A stretch of DNA of 64,000 bases from Atopsyche davidsoni (lineage: Eukaryota; Arthropoda; Insecta; Trichoptera; Hydrobiosidae): the NCBI GenBank assembly GCA_022113835.1, contig JAILWY010000001.1, positions 11,090,501 through 11,154,500 of the forward strand, written 5' to 3'. A program made the translations under genes and the position numbers. Positions 39,301-51,907 of this stretch are shown here, piece by piece; position 1 is the first letter of the stretch; the number at the start of each line of letters is the position of its first letter. Under the pieces are notes generated by a model that worked only from the letters and a program-made list of their open reading frames with translations, had not been told where the DNA came from and searched no databases.

Positions 39301-42300
39301 CGAAGGCATAACAACAAAACATACAACTCCTACCACAGTCGGGTCTACCACAACAGAGGCTAATGTTACGACCAAGTCGATAACTACACCTGTTATCACC
39401 ACAACCGAAGGCATAACAACAAAACATACAACTCCAACCACAGTCGGGTCTACCACAACAGAGGCTAATGTTACGACCAAGTCGATAACTACACCTGTTA
39501 TCACCACAACCGAAGGCATAACAACAAGACATACAACTCCTACCACAGTCGGGTCTACCACAACAGAGGCTAATGTTACGACCAAGTCGGTTACTACACC
39601 TGTAATTACAACAACAGAAGGCATAACCACAAAACATACAACTCCTACCACAGTCGTGTCTACCACAACAGAGGCTAATGTTACGACCAAGTCGGTTACT
39701 ACACCTGTTATCACCACAACCGAAGGCATAACCACAAAACATACAACTCCTACCACAGTGGTGTCTACCACAACAGAGGCTAATGTTACGACCAAGTCGA
39801 TTACTACACCTGTAATTACCACAACCGAAGGCATAACAACAAAACATACAACTCCAACCACAGTCGGGTCTACCACAACAAAGGCTAATGTTACGACCAA
39901 GTCGGTTACTACACCTGTAATTACAACAACAGAAGGCATAACCACAAAACATACAACTCCTACCACAGTCGTGTCTACCACAACAGAGGCAAATGTTACG
40001 ACTAAGTCGATTACTACACCTGTAATTACCACAACCGAAGGCATAACAACAAAACATACAACTCCAACCACAGTCGGGTCTACCACAACAGAGGCTAATG
40101 TTACGACCAAGTCGATAACTACACCTGTTATCACCACAACCGAAGGCATAACAACAAGACATTCAACTCCAACCACAGTCGGGTCTACCACAACAGAGGC
40201 TAATGTTACGACCAAGTCGATAACTACACCTGTTATCACCACAACCGAAGGCATAACAACAAGACATACAACTCCTACCACAGTCGGGTCTACCACAACA
40301 GAGGCTAATGTTACGACCAAGTCGGTTACTACACCTGTAATTACAACAACAGAAGGCATAACCACAAAACATACAACTCCTACCACAGTCGTGTCTACCA
40401 CAACAGAGGCTAATGTTACGACCAAGTCGGTTACTACACCTGTTATTACAACAACAGAAGGCATAACCACAAAACATACAACTCCTACCACAGTCGTGTC
40501 TACCACAACAGAGGCTAATGTTACGACCAAGTCGATAACTACACCTGTTATCACCACAACCGAAGGCATAACAACAAAACATACAACTCCTACCACAGTG
40601 GTGTCTACTACAACAGAAGCTAATGTTACGACCAAGTCGATTACTACACCTGTAATTACCACAACCGAAGGCATAACAACAAAACATACAACTCCAACCA
40701 CAGTCGGGTCTACCACAACAGAGGCTAATGTTACGACCAAGTCGATAACTACACCTGTTATCACCACAACCGAAGGCATAACAACAAGATATTCAACTCC
40801 AACCACAGTCGGGTCTACCACAACAGAGGCTAATGTTACGACCAAGTCGATAACTACACCTGTTATCACCACAACCGAAGGCATAACAACAAGACATACA
40901 ACTCCTACCACAGTCGGGTCTACCACAACAGAGGCTAATGTTACGACCAAGTCGGTTACTACACCTGTAATTACAACAACAGAAGGCATAACCACAAAAC
41001 ATACAACTCCTACCACAGTCGGGTCTACCACAACAGAGGCTAATGTTACGACCAAGTTTGTTACTACACCTGTTATCACCACAACCGAAGGCATAACCAC
41101 AAAACATACAACTCCTACCACAGTCGGGTCTACCACAACAGAGGCTAATGTTACGACCAAGTCGATAACTACACCTGTTATCACCACAACCGAAGGCATA
41201 ACAACAAAACATACAACTCCTACCACAGTCGTGTCTACCACAACAGAGGCTAATGTTACGACTAAGTCGATTACTACACCTGTAATTACCACAACCGAAG
41301 GCATAACAACAAAACATACAACTCCAACCACAGTCGGGTCTACCACAACAGAGGCTAATGTTACGACCAAGTCGATAACTACACCTGTTATCACCACAAC
41401 CGAAGGCATAACAACAAGACATACAACTCCTACCACAGTCGGGTCTACCACAACAGAGGCTAATGTTACGACCAAGTCGGTTACTACACCTGTAATTACA
41501 ACAACAGAAGGCATAACCACAAAACATACAACTCCTACCACAGTCGTGTCTACCACAACAGAGGCTAATGTTACGACCAAGTCGGTTACTACACCTGTAA
41601 TTACAACAACAGAAGGCATAACCACAAAACATACAACTCCTACCACAGTCGTGTCTACCACAACAGAGGCTAATGTTACGACCAAGTCGGTTACTACACC
41701 TGTTATCACCACAACCGAAGGCATAACCACAAAACATACAACTCCTACCACAGTCGTGTCTACCACAACAGAGGCTAATGTTACGACCAAGTCGATAACT
41801 ACACCTGTTATCACCACAACCGAAGGCATAACAACAAAACATACAACTCCTACCACAGTCGGGTCTACCACAATAGAGGCTAATGTTACGACTAAGTCGA
41901 TTACTACACCTGTAATTACCACAACCGAAGGCATAACAACAAAACATACAACTCCTACCACAGTCGTGTCTACCACAACAGAGGCTAATGTTACGACTAA
42001 GTCGATTACTACACCTGTAATTACCACAACCGAAGGCATAACAACAAAACATACAACTCCTACCACAGTCGGGTCTACCACAACAGAGGCTAATGTTACG
42101 ACCAAGTCGATTACTACACCTGTAATTACCACAACCGAAGGCATAACATCAAAACATACAACTCCTACCACAGTGGTGTCTACTACAACAGAAGCTAATG
42201 TTACGACCAAGTCGATAACTACACCTGTTATCACCACAACCGAAGGCATAACAACAAAACATACAACTCCTACCACAGTGGTGTCTACCACAACAGAGGC

Positions 42301-45300
42301 TAATGTTACGACCAAGTCGATAACTACACCTGTTATCACCACAACCGAAGGCATAACAACAAGACATTCAACTCCAACCACAGTCGGGTCTACCACAACA
42401 GAGGCTAATGTTACGACCAAGTCGATAACTACACCTGTTATCACCACAACCGAAGGCATAACAACAAAACATACAACTCCTACCACAGTGGTGTCTACCA
42501 CAACAGAGGCTAATGTTACGACCAAGTCGATAACTACACCTGTTATCACCACAACCGAAGGCATAACAACAAAACATACAACTCCTACCACAGTGGTGTC
42601 TACCACAACAGAGGCTAATGTTACGACCAAGTCGATAACTACACCTGTTATCACCACAACCGAAGGCATAACAACAAGACATACAACTCCTACCACAGTC
42701 GGGTCTACCACAACAGAGGCTAATGTTACGACCAAGTCGGTTACTACACCTGTAATTACAACAACAGAAGGCATAACCACAAAACATACAACTCCTACCA
42801 CAGTCGTGTCTACCACAACAGAGGCTAATGTTACGACCAAGTCGGTTACTACACCTGTAATTACAACAACAAAAGGCATAACCACAAAACATACAACTCC
42901 TACCACAGTCGTGTCTACCACAACAGAGGCTAATGTTACGACCAAGTCGGTTACTACACCTGTAATTACAACAACAAAAGGCATAACCACAAAACATACA
43001 ACTCCTACCACAGTCGTGTCTACCACAACAGAGGCTAATGTTACGACCAAGTCGATTACTACACCTGTAATTACCACAACCGAAGGCATAACAACAAAAC
43101 ATACAACTCCAACCACAGTCGGGTCTACCACAACAAAGGCTAATGTTACGACCAAGTCGGTTACTACACCTGTAATTACAACAACAGAAGGCATAACCAC
43201 AAAACATACAACTCCTACCACAGTCGTGTCTACCACAACAGAGGCAAATGTTACGACTAAGTCGATTACTACACCTGTTATCACCACAACCGAAGGCATA
43301 ACAACAAAACATACAACTCCTACCACAGTCGGGTCTACCACAACAAAGGCAAATGTTACGACCAAGTCGGTTACTACACCTGTTATCACCACAACCGAAG
43401 GCATAACCACAAAACATACAACTCCTACCACAGTTGTGTCTACCACAACAGAGGCTAATGTTACGACCAAATCGGTTACTACACCTGTAATTACCACAAC
43501 CGAAGGCATAACAACAAAACATACAACTCCTACCACAGTCGTGTCTACCACAACAGAGGCTAATGTTACGACTAAGTCGATTACTACACCTGTAATTACC
43601 ACAACCGAAGGCATAACAACAAAACATACAACTCCAACCACAGTCGGGTCTACCACAACAGAGGCTAATGTTACGACCAAGTCGATAACTACACCTGTTA
43701 TCACCACAACCGAAGGCATAACAACAAGACATTCAACTCCAACCACAGTCGGGTCTACCACAACAGAGGCTAATGTTACGACCAAGTCGATAACTACACC
43801 TGTTATCACCACAACCGAAGGCATAACAACAAGACATACAACTCCTACCACAGTCGGGTCTACCACAACAGAGGCTAATGTTACGACCAAGTCGATTACT
43901 ACACCTGTAATTACCACAACCGAAGGCATAACAACAAAACATACAACTCCAACCACAGTCGGGTCTACCACAACAGAGGCTAATGTTACGACCAAGTCGA
44001 TAACTACACCTGTTATCACCACAACCGAAGGCATAACAACAAGACATTCAACTCCAACCACAGTCGGGTCTACCACAACAGAGGCTAATGTTACGACCAA
44101 GTCGATAACTACACCTGTTATCACCACAACCGAAGGCATAACAACAAGACATACAACTCCTACCACAGTCGTGTCTACCACAACAGAGGCTAATGTTACG
44201 ACCAAGTCGATAACTACACCTGTTATCACCACAACCGAAGGCATAACAACAAGACATTCAACTCCAACCACAGTCGGGTCTACCACAATAGAGGCTAATG
44301 TTACGACCAAGTCGATAACTACACCTGTTATCACCACAACCGAAGGCATAACAACAAGACATACAACTCCTACCACTGTCGGGTCTACCACAACAGAGGC
44401 TAATGTTACGACCAAGTCGATTACTACACCTGTAATTACCACAACCGAAGGCATAACAACAAAACATACAACTCCAACCACAGTGGTGTCTACTACAACA
44501 GAAGCTAATGTTACGACCAAGTCGATTACTACACCTGTAATTACCACAACCGAAGGCATAACAACAAAACATACAACTCCAACCACAGTCGGGTCTACCA
44601 CAACAGAGGCTAATGTTACGACTAAGTCGATTACTACACCTGTAATTACCACAACCGAAGGCATAACAACAAAACATACAACTCCTACCACAGTCGGGTC
44701 TACCACAACAGAGGCTAATGTTACGACCAAGTCGATTACTACACCTGTAATTACCACAACCGAAGGCATAACATCAAAACATACAACTCCTACCACAGTG
44801 GTGTCTACTACAACAGAAGCTAATGTTACGACCAAGTCGATAACTACACCTGTTATCACCACAACCGAAGGCATAACAACAAAACATACAACTCCAACCA
44901 CAGTCGGGTCTACCACAACAGAGGCTAATGTTACGACCAAGTCGATAACTACACCTGTTATCACCACAACCGAAGGCATAACAACAAGACATACAACTCC
45001 TACCACAGTCGGGTCTACCACAACAGAGGCTAATGTTACGACCAAGTCGGTTACTACACCTGTAATTACAACAACAGAAGGCATAACCACAAAACATACA
45101 ACTCCTACCACAGTCGTGTCTACCACAACAGAGGCTAATGTTACGACCAAGTCGGTTACTACACCTGTTATCACCACAACCGAAGGCATAACCACAAAAC
45201 ATACAACTCCTACCACAGTGGTGTCTACCACAACAGAGGCTAATGTTACGACCAAGTCGATTACTACACCTGTAATTACCACAACCGAAGGCATAACAAC

Positions 45301-48300
45301 AAAACATACAACTCCAACCACAGTCGGGTCTACCACAACAAAGGCTAATGTTACGACCAAGTCGGTTACTACACCTGTAATTACAACAACAGAAGGCATA
45401 ACCACAAAACATACAACTCCTACCACAGTCGTGTCTACCACAACAGAGGCAAATGTTACGACTAAGTCGATTACTACACCTGTAATTACCACAACCGAAG
45501 GCATAACAACAAAACATACAACTCCAACCACAGTCGGGTCTACCACAACAGAGGCTAATGTTACGACCAAGTCGATAACTACACCTGTTATCACCACAAC
45601 CGAAGGCATAACAACAAGACATTCAACTCCAACCACAGTCGGGTCTACCACAACAGAGGCTAATGTTACGACCAAGTCGATAACTACACCTGTTATCACC
45701 ACAACCGAAGGCATAACAACAAGACATACAACTCCTACCACAGTCGGGTCTACCACAACAGAGGCTAATGTTACGACCAAGTCGGTTACTACACCTGTAA
45801 TTACAACAACAGAAGGCATAACCACAAAACATACAACTCCTACCACAGTCGGGTCTACCACAACAGAGGCTAATGTTACGACCAAGTCGATAACTACACC
45901 TGTTATCACCACAACCGAAGGCATAACAACAAGACATTCAACTCCAACCACAGTCGGGTCTACCACAACAGAGGCTAATGTTACGACCAAGTCGATAACT
46001 ACACCTGTTATCACCACAACCGAAGGCATAACAACAAGACATACAACTCCTACCACAGTCGGGTCTACCACAACAGAGGCTAATGTTACGACCAAGTCGG
46101 TTACTACACCTGTAATTACAACAACAGAAGGCATAACCACAAAACATACAACTCCTACCACAGTCGTGTCTACCACAACAGAGGCTAATGTTACGACCAA
46201 GTCGGTTACTACACCTGTTATTACAACAACAGAAGGCATAACCACAAAACATACAACTCCTACCACAGTCGTGTCTACCACAACAGAGGCTAATGTTACG
46301 ACCAAGTCGATAACTACACCTGTTATCACCACAACCGAAGGCATAACAACAAAACATACAACTCCTACCACAGTGGTGTCTACTACAACAGAAGCTAATG
46401 TTACGACCAAGTCGATTACTACACCTGTAATTACCACAACCGAAGGCATAACAACAAAACATACAACTCCAACCACAGTCGGGTCTACCACAACAGAGGC
46501 TAATGTTACGACCAAGTCGATAACTACACCTGTTATCACCACAACCGAAGGCATAACAACAAGATATTCAACTCCAACCACAGTCGGGTCTACCACAACA
46601 GAGGCTAATGTTACGACCAAGTCGATAACTACACCTGTTATCACCACAACCGAAGGCATAACAACAAGACATACAACTCCTACCACAGTCGGGTCTACCA
46701 CAACAGAGGCTAATGTTACGACCAAGTCGGTTACTACACCTGTAATTACAACAACAGAAGGCATAACCACAAAACATACAACTCCTACCACAGTCGGGTC
46801 TACCACAACAGAGGCTAATGTTACGACCAAGTTTGTTACTACACCTGTTATCACCACAACCGAAGGCATAACCACAAAACATACAACTCCTACCACAGTC
46901 GGGTCTACCACAACAGAGGCTAATGTTACGACCAAGTCGATAACTACACCTGTTATCACCACAACCGAAGGCATAACAACAAAACATACAACTCCTACCA
47001 CAGTCGTGTCTACCACAACAGAGGCTAATGTTACGACTAAGTCGATTACTACACCTGTAATTACCACAACCGAAGGCATAACAACAAAACATACAACTCC
47101 AACCACAGTCGGGTCTACCACAACAGAGGCTAATGTTACGACCAAGTCGATAACTACACCTGTTATCACCACAACCGAAGGCATAACAACAAGACATACA
47201 ACTCCTACCACAGTCGGGTCTACCACAACAGAGGCTAATGTTACGACCAAGTCGGTTACTACACCTGTAATTACAACAACAGAAGGCATAACCACAAAAC
47301 ATACAACTCCTACCACAGTCGTGTCTACCACAACAGAGGCTAATGTTACGACCAAGTCGGTTACTACACCTGTAATTACAACAACAGAAGGCATAACCAC
47401 AAAACATACAACTCCTACCACAGTCGTGTCTACCACAACAGAGGCTAATGTTACGACCAAGTCGGTTACTACACCTGTTATCACAACAACCGAAGGCATA
47501 ACAACAAAACATACAACTCCTACCACAGTGGTGTCTACTACAACAGAAGCTAATGTTACGACCAAGTCGATAACTACACCTGTTATCAGCACAACCGAAG
47601 GCATAACATCAAAACATACAACTCCTACCACAGTCGTGTCTACCACAACAGAGGCTAATGTTACGACCAAGTCGGTTACTACACCTGTAATTACCACAAC
47701 CGAAGGCATAACAACAAAACATTCAACTCCTTCCACAGTATGTGTTTCCGAGGGTAGGTTTTCTGATCCATCTATTCCAAATTGCAAGGGGTATATTTTA
47801 TGTTCATTTAACACTTTGAACCAACTTGTTCATAAGTCTTTTCTGTGTCCATCTATTACTGTGTTTAACCCTATTACTTCAAGATGCACTTCTCGAAATC
47901 TGTACAAATGTCCTTTTGATATTGTACCAACCACTACTCTTTCCCCGCAGATTATAACCTGCAGTATTGAAGGACGTTTCCCGAATCCACTTATTAAAGA
48001 CTGCAAAGGTTATATATTGTGTTCAATGAACACAGAAGGCAAAATTGTTTCTAATCCGTTTTTATGCCCTGCTCAAACTGTTTTTAATGATATATCTCGT
48101 AAGTGTACATTACGTAATTTGTATACCTGCAATTTTTCCGTAACAACTTTTAGAAGTACAACTAGAAATCCGATTGATTTTGAGTGTTTAATTGAAGGAC
48201 GTTTTCCAAATCCAAAGGTCACAGGATGCAAAGGATATATTTTATGTTCCAAAAACATTGATGGCAACCTGGTGTCTGCGTCATTTGTCTGTCCGTCCAT

Positions 48301-49354
48301 AACTATTTTCAATTCTATTACTCTTAAATGTGCTTTTCCTCAAAACTTTAAATGTATTAGTTCTGGAATTTCTACCTCAAAACCGCCCACAAAACCACCC
48401 ACCAAACCGCCCACCAAAACTACCCTAGTTGTGAATATATTTACATGCAGAGTGGAAGGTCGGTTTATAGATCCATTTACCTCAAATTGTAAAGGGTATG
48501 TCCTGTGCTTAAAAAATATTCTTGGAGCTCTAGTGTCCCACGCCTATAAGTGTCCTTCCACGACAATATTCAACACATTGACTTCCAAGTGTGTCTCATC
48601 TCTTAAATATTCTTGTCCGCCAATAACAACTACTCAAAAAACCACACTTATTCAGAAGACATCGACTACAGTCCGACACATATTATCTACAACACAAATA
48701 CCTTCAATATGTACTGCCGAGGGCAGAATTCCAAATCCACTCATAAAAAATTGCAAAGGATACGTACTCTGTACTCGAAATGCTCAAGGGCGCCTTGAGG
48801 CAAATTTCTTTAACTGTCCCTCAGTTTCAGTCTTTGATCCAAACTCTAAAGTGTGTTCTTCTACTTTGGTTTACACTTGCCCTGATTCAACCCAGAGACC
48901 AGGTTCTCAAACGACTACATCGTTAGCTACCACTCCAGCAATTCCTAATAGCTGTAAATCTTCTGGAAGATTCCCAGATGATTCAGTTTCCGGATGCCGG
49001 GGATATATTTTATGCATATCTAAAGCACCCAATTCGTTCGATGTCTTGAAATTTATATGCTCGGGTTCTTTGTTATTTGATCCAACATCAAGAATTTGTT
49101 CTCAAAATTTTATATGTAATCGAGATGTCACCCGTCCAGTGACAAAGCCTCCGACAACTTCAGTTCCATTATTTGTCTGCACCAAGACAGGAAGATTTGC
49201 TGATCCTTCTGTTCCAGGGTGCAAAGGATACATTTTATGCGTGCCATCCTCCTCCAAATTTGTACAAAACAAGTTCACATGCACTTCGATAACTGTATTC
49301 AACCCCAGCACTGGACGCTGTACCTCACCAACAGTTTTTACTTGTCCTCCATAA
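36398..49354 (+). CDS. Giant secreted mucin with N- and C-terminal Cys domains, about 4279 aa
   Basis: Exon 1 is 36398-36424, the intron 36425-36541 (117 bp, GTAAGC...TTACAG, phase 0) and exon 2 36542-49354. The joined start gives MEKNLLFFMTCSILVNSLA as signal peptide; the GTG at 36524 lies in the intron and is rejected. Three six-cysteine modules follow (starting near residues 26, 91 and 153), then a mucin domain of 101 repeats of 35 residues (about 207-3742). Seven CBM14 domains (about 3743-4277), mostly with GRF and CKGYILC motifs, end the protein, linked by short Thr/Pro segments including a KPPT run. AATAAA signals are at 49415 and 49454. Every repeat has an N-glycosylation sequon (NVT, or NIT once) plus about 15 Thr, so the secreted product should be extremely glycosylated. 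A matrix or gel mucin anchored to chitin by its C-terminus is inferred. Confidence 0.85.
39354..41709 (+). repeat. Segmental duplication in the array, copy A
   Basis: Sequence from about 39354 to 40391 is identical by eye to that 5460 bp (52 units) downstream. From about 40163 to 41709 it is identical to that 5775 bp (55 units) downstream. Diagnostic rare variants, TTRYSTP (codons near 40787) and KFVTTP (near 41056), occur only here and in copy B. Confidence 0.8.
44814..47484 (+). repeat. Segmental duplication in the array, copy B
   Basis: This is the partner of the block at 39354-41709. It is longer by 315 bp because three units near 45.6-45.95 kb are present twice, which explains the change of offset from 52 to 55 units. 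The near-perfect identity implies a recent event, ongoing gene conversion or an assembly duplication. Confidence 0.8.
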
Positions 49355-50605
49355 AGAAACACACTGAGATATTGACAATATTGACACATAAATAATTATA
49401 AAATATTATGGCATAATAAATACTATTCTGTAAGACTGGGTAAATATTTTAACAATAAAATAAATAATAATATGGTGTTTTATTGTTTCATTTAAAAATT
49501 TAAGATTTATTTTTAACTCAACTCATAATGGTAATAAAGAAATACATACAATGATTTTAATATTGTATATATTTAAGGTTGTATTATGAAATTGAAAATA
49601 TTAGAAAAACTTTGACCATTTGTCATTTGACAAATGTTTTAAAATCTTATTTCCATAAGCAAAAATACTCAAATACAAAATTATTTGACATTTAAAAGTT
49701 AGTAATGTATGTAATTTTATTATTTTTTTGGAATCAATTTTTTTGGGTTTATTATGACTTTTTTCTCCCAATGTGTGCAGATTTACATTAAAACGTCTAA
49801 TATTAAATAAATTTAAAAAACCTAACAGTCTTTCTGATTTTACTTGTGTAATTCATAATTATTTTTATATTTGATGCTTTACAAACTAAATAATGCTCTC
49901 AATTATATTTAAATATTCAACAAGTAAAACCGATGAAAAATTATCTATTATGTTAACCAAATAATAAGTAACATACATATTGTGTATGTAGATTTGCATT
50001 ACACATTGTATTTTTGCTAGAGGAAAAATTTCTTTGATTCTGAACAATGGTAATAATAATAATAACAATTGGATCCGCACCTTATAGTCAGACAGGCTCA
50101 CACCTTGTGTGCTGGATGGGAAACAGCCAACTAGTGGAGAGATTAATCCTCTGCTTAAGGAAAAGCAGATTCAATGCAACTATATATTAATTACATGTTT
50201 TTAATAATATATATCAATTGATGTATAAAGACCAAATTTATAAATATATTTTAATTTTTTATTCCTAATTTGTTAGTGGTTGGCCAACAACTGACAAACT
50301 TTGAACACATAAAAGACACATAATATAAAAGTAATTTGTATTATTTCAAGAATGGCGTAAAAAGAAAATTTAGAGTGAAATATCATATAAAAAAATATTA
50401 TAAAGTTCAGCTTAATAGTGAATTTAATTATAAAATATAAATTATCTAATTTTAATTGTTATCGAGTACATTAAAAGGTTTATCAGACAAAGTGCAGGGT
50501 AATAAACCTATTTTGATGATAGAGTTTCAAAACACACCAGTCTAATCTGCAGGAAAAGTAAATAGAAAAGATACAGTAAATATTTTAGATTTTTTTCGTA
50601 AAATT
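49355..50605. other. AT-rich spacer
   Basis: After the AATAAA signals of the giant mucin gene I see only AT-rich non-coding sequence. A small hairpin lies at about 49617-49636 (CATTTGTCA/TGACAAATG arms), and a moderately GC-richer patch of unknown origin at about 50085-50185. No gene is supported. Confidence 0.5.
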
Positions 50606-50640
50606 TATATATATGTAAGAGTATTGGGTACTCTAGTATG
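50606..50640 (+). promoter_or_regulatory. TATA box for the 50685 gene
   Basis: TATATATAT at 50606-50614 precedes a possible initiator near 50635 and the ATG at 50685. Much of the sequence between box and ATG is conserved in inverted orientation upstream of the paralogue at 58782, including CTCACAA and GATCATGGC. Confidence 0.55.
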
Positions 50641-50684
50641 ATTATCTTAAACCTCGAGCAGAAACCGACTTCTCACAATAGATC

Positions 50685-51907
50685 ATGGCGGGAATCATAT
50701 TTTATTTGCTTTTTGTAAGTGCTTATAATTTATTAAATACCTTTATAAATAATACAAAATATTTTAATGTATTTTTTTTGTTGTAAGCTTATTATTTTAA
50801 TTAAGTAAGTAAGTGTTTATTGAAAGTGAAAATTAAAATTTTTATTTATTTTGAAAGTGTACCTCAAACTTTATTTGATTTTTAATTTATTAAGAGTAAT
50901 TATTATACAATTAATACACGATGAATAAATTAGTAAATTATAAAAAGTGATAAATTTACTTTGATTAAATATCCTATTAGTAATTTAAAGCTTTTTATGA
51001 CTAGTTTTAAAATATTTGTATGAAGATGCTTGATAACTCTGTTGGTGATTCGGTTATTTGTTATTAGATAATATTTTAGAAAGAATGAAAACACATTCAG
51101 TATTTTCAACAAATATTTTCTGAAAAGTATGAAATGTGTTATTATTTCACACTTTGTAGAATTTAGCGTTAATCTACGTTAACGATTGATCTTATTGAAC
51201 ATGTCGATAATGCCTAAGAAATAGCAGTGGATGATAGAAAGTGGACAAGTTTGTGCAAATAGTTTTTTTTTTATATTGATGTATTTACTAATTGTGACGT
51301 TTGTTTTTAAATTTTGCAGGTTTGTTTTGCCATGATAGGTCTGTCTGAAGGGCAGAGTGTAAACTGTGGCGGCAAATTGTTCACTTGTACAGATTCTATT
51401 CATTTTCTGATTTGCGTGGATTTTGGTAATGGCCAGACCCAAACAATTGGAACCACTCCTATTGCATGCCCTTCTAATCTAATCTGCAGCACTAACAATC
51501 AACTTCCTTGTGACAAGACCGTGGCCACTACAAAAGTGACACCCAAAACGCCTACCACATTAAGCGTTTCAAAATGCCCAAGAAACGGTGCTTTCGGAGA
51601 TGATAAAAACTGCAGAGTATTCTACACTTGTATTGGAACTCTACAACTGAAGCTTGTGTGTCCACTGGAGACTGTCTTTAGTCAGATTCAGGGGATTTGC
51701 ACGGTCAACAAGACCGAATGCGGCCAGAAAAGTTTCAATTGCCTGACTGCTGGAAAATTCGCTGACCCTACTTCATGCTACAACTACTTCGAGTGCATCA
51801 AAACACCGACAGGATTTCAGGTTACCAGAAGCACCTGCCCATTCCTACAATCATTTTATCCCATTCTAAACAGTTGCTTCTTTGGATATTTCTACTGTAA
51901 AACTTAA
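50685..51907 (+). CDS. Secreted protein: one six-Cys module plus two CBM14 domains, 205 aa
   Basis: Exon 1 is 50685-50714 (MAGIIFYLLF), the intron 50715-51319 (605 bp, GTAAGT...TTGCAG, phase 0) and exon 2 51320-51907. The joined N-terminus, MAGIIFYLLFVCFAMIGLSE, is a good signal peptide. A six-cysteine module begins at C26 (CGGKLFTC...CPSNLIC), followed by a Thr/Lys/Pro linker (ATTKVTPKTPTT). Two CBM14-type domains begin near residues 96 and 150, with CRVFYTC and CYNYFEC as the aromatic C2-C3 motifs; these fit the canonical chitin-binding pattern better than CKGYILC does. AATAAA is at 51936. The protein is secreted and probably binds chitin. Its closest relative is the inverted gene at 57758-58782, with roughly 30 differences over 195 residues. 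Confidence 0.85.

Larger units (their letters stand above)
37133..47737 (+). repeat. Coding 105-bp tandem array, 101 units
   Basis: The unit encodes 35 residues, including TTTEANVTTKSITTPVITTT and EGITTKHTTPTTVVS. The first and last copies of the phrase GAGGC(A/T)AATG are at 37151 and 47651, exactly 100 x 105 bp apart, so the array has no net indel over 10.6 kb. Substitutions define recurring unit types (SIT/SVT, TKH/TRH, VVS/VGS, TEA/TKA/TNG). Sub-blocks are duplicated: a 420-bp four-unit block near 38041-38820, and a large segmental copy described separately. The minus strand is open through most of the array only because the unit is a multiple of three without stops. Confidence 0.95.

Noticed and set aside
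37223..47512. Series of Cys-rich minus-strand frames over the 105-bp array
   Set aside because: They are the second antisense frame of the same repeats, broken where single substitutions create stops. The Cys come from reverse-complemented Thr and Ala codons.
37133..47737. Regular 105-bp periodicity read as a CRISPR-like array
   Set aside because: There are no unique spacers, the repeats are coding and in frame, and the setting is eukaryotic.
37111..47814. 3567-codon minus-strand open frame over the 105-bp array
   Set aside because: Repeat shadow of the sense gene. The sense strand has a signal peptide, splice sites and Cys domains at both ends; the antisense has none.
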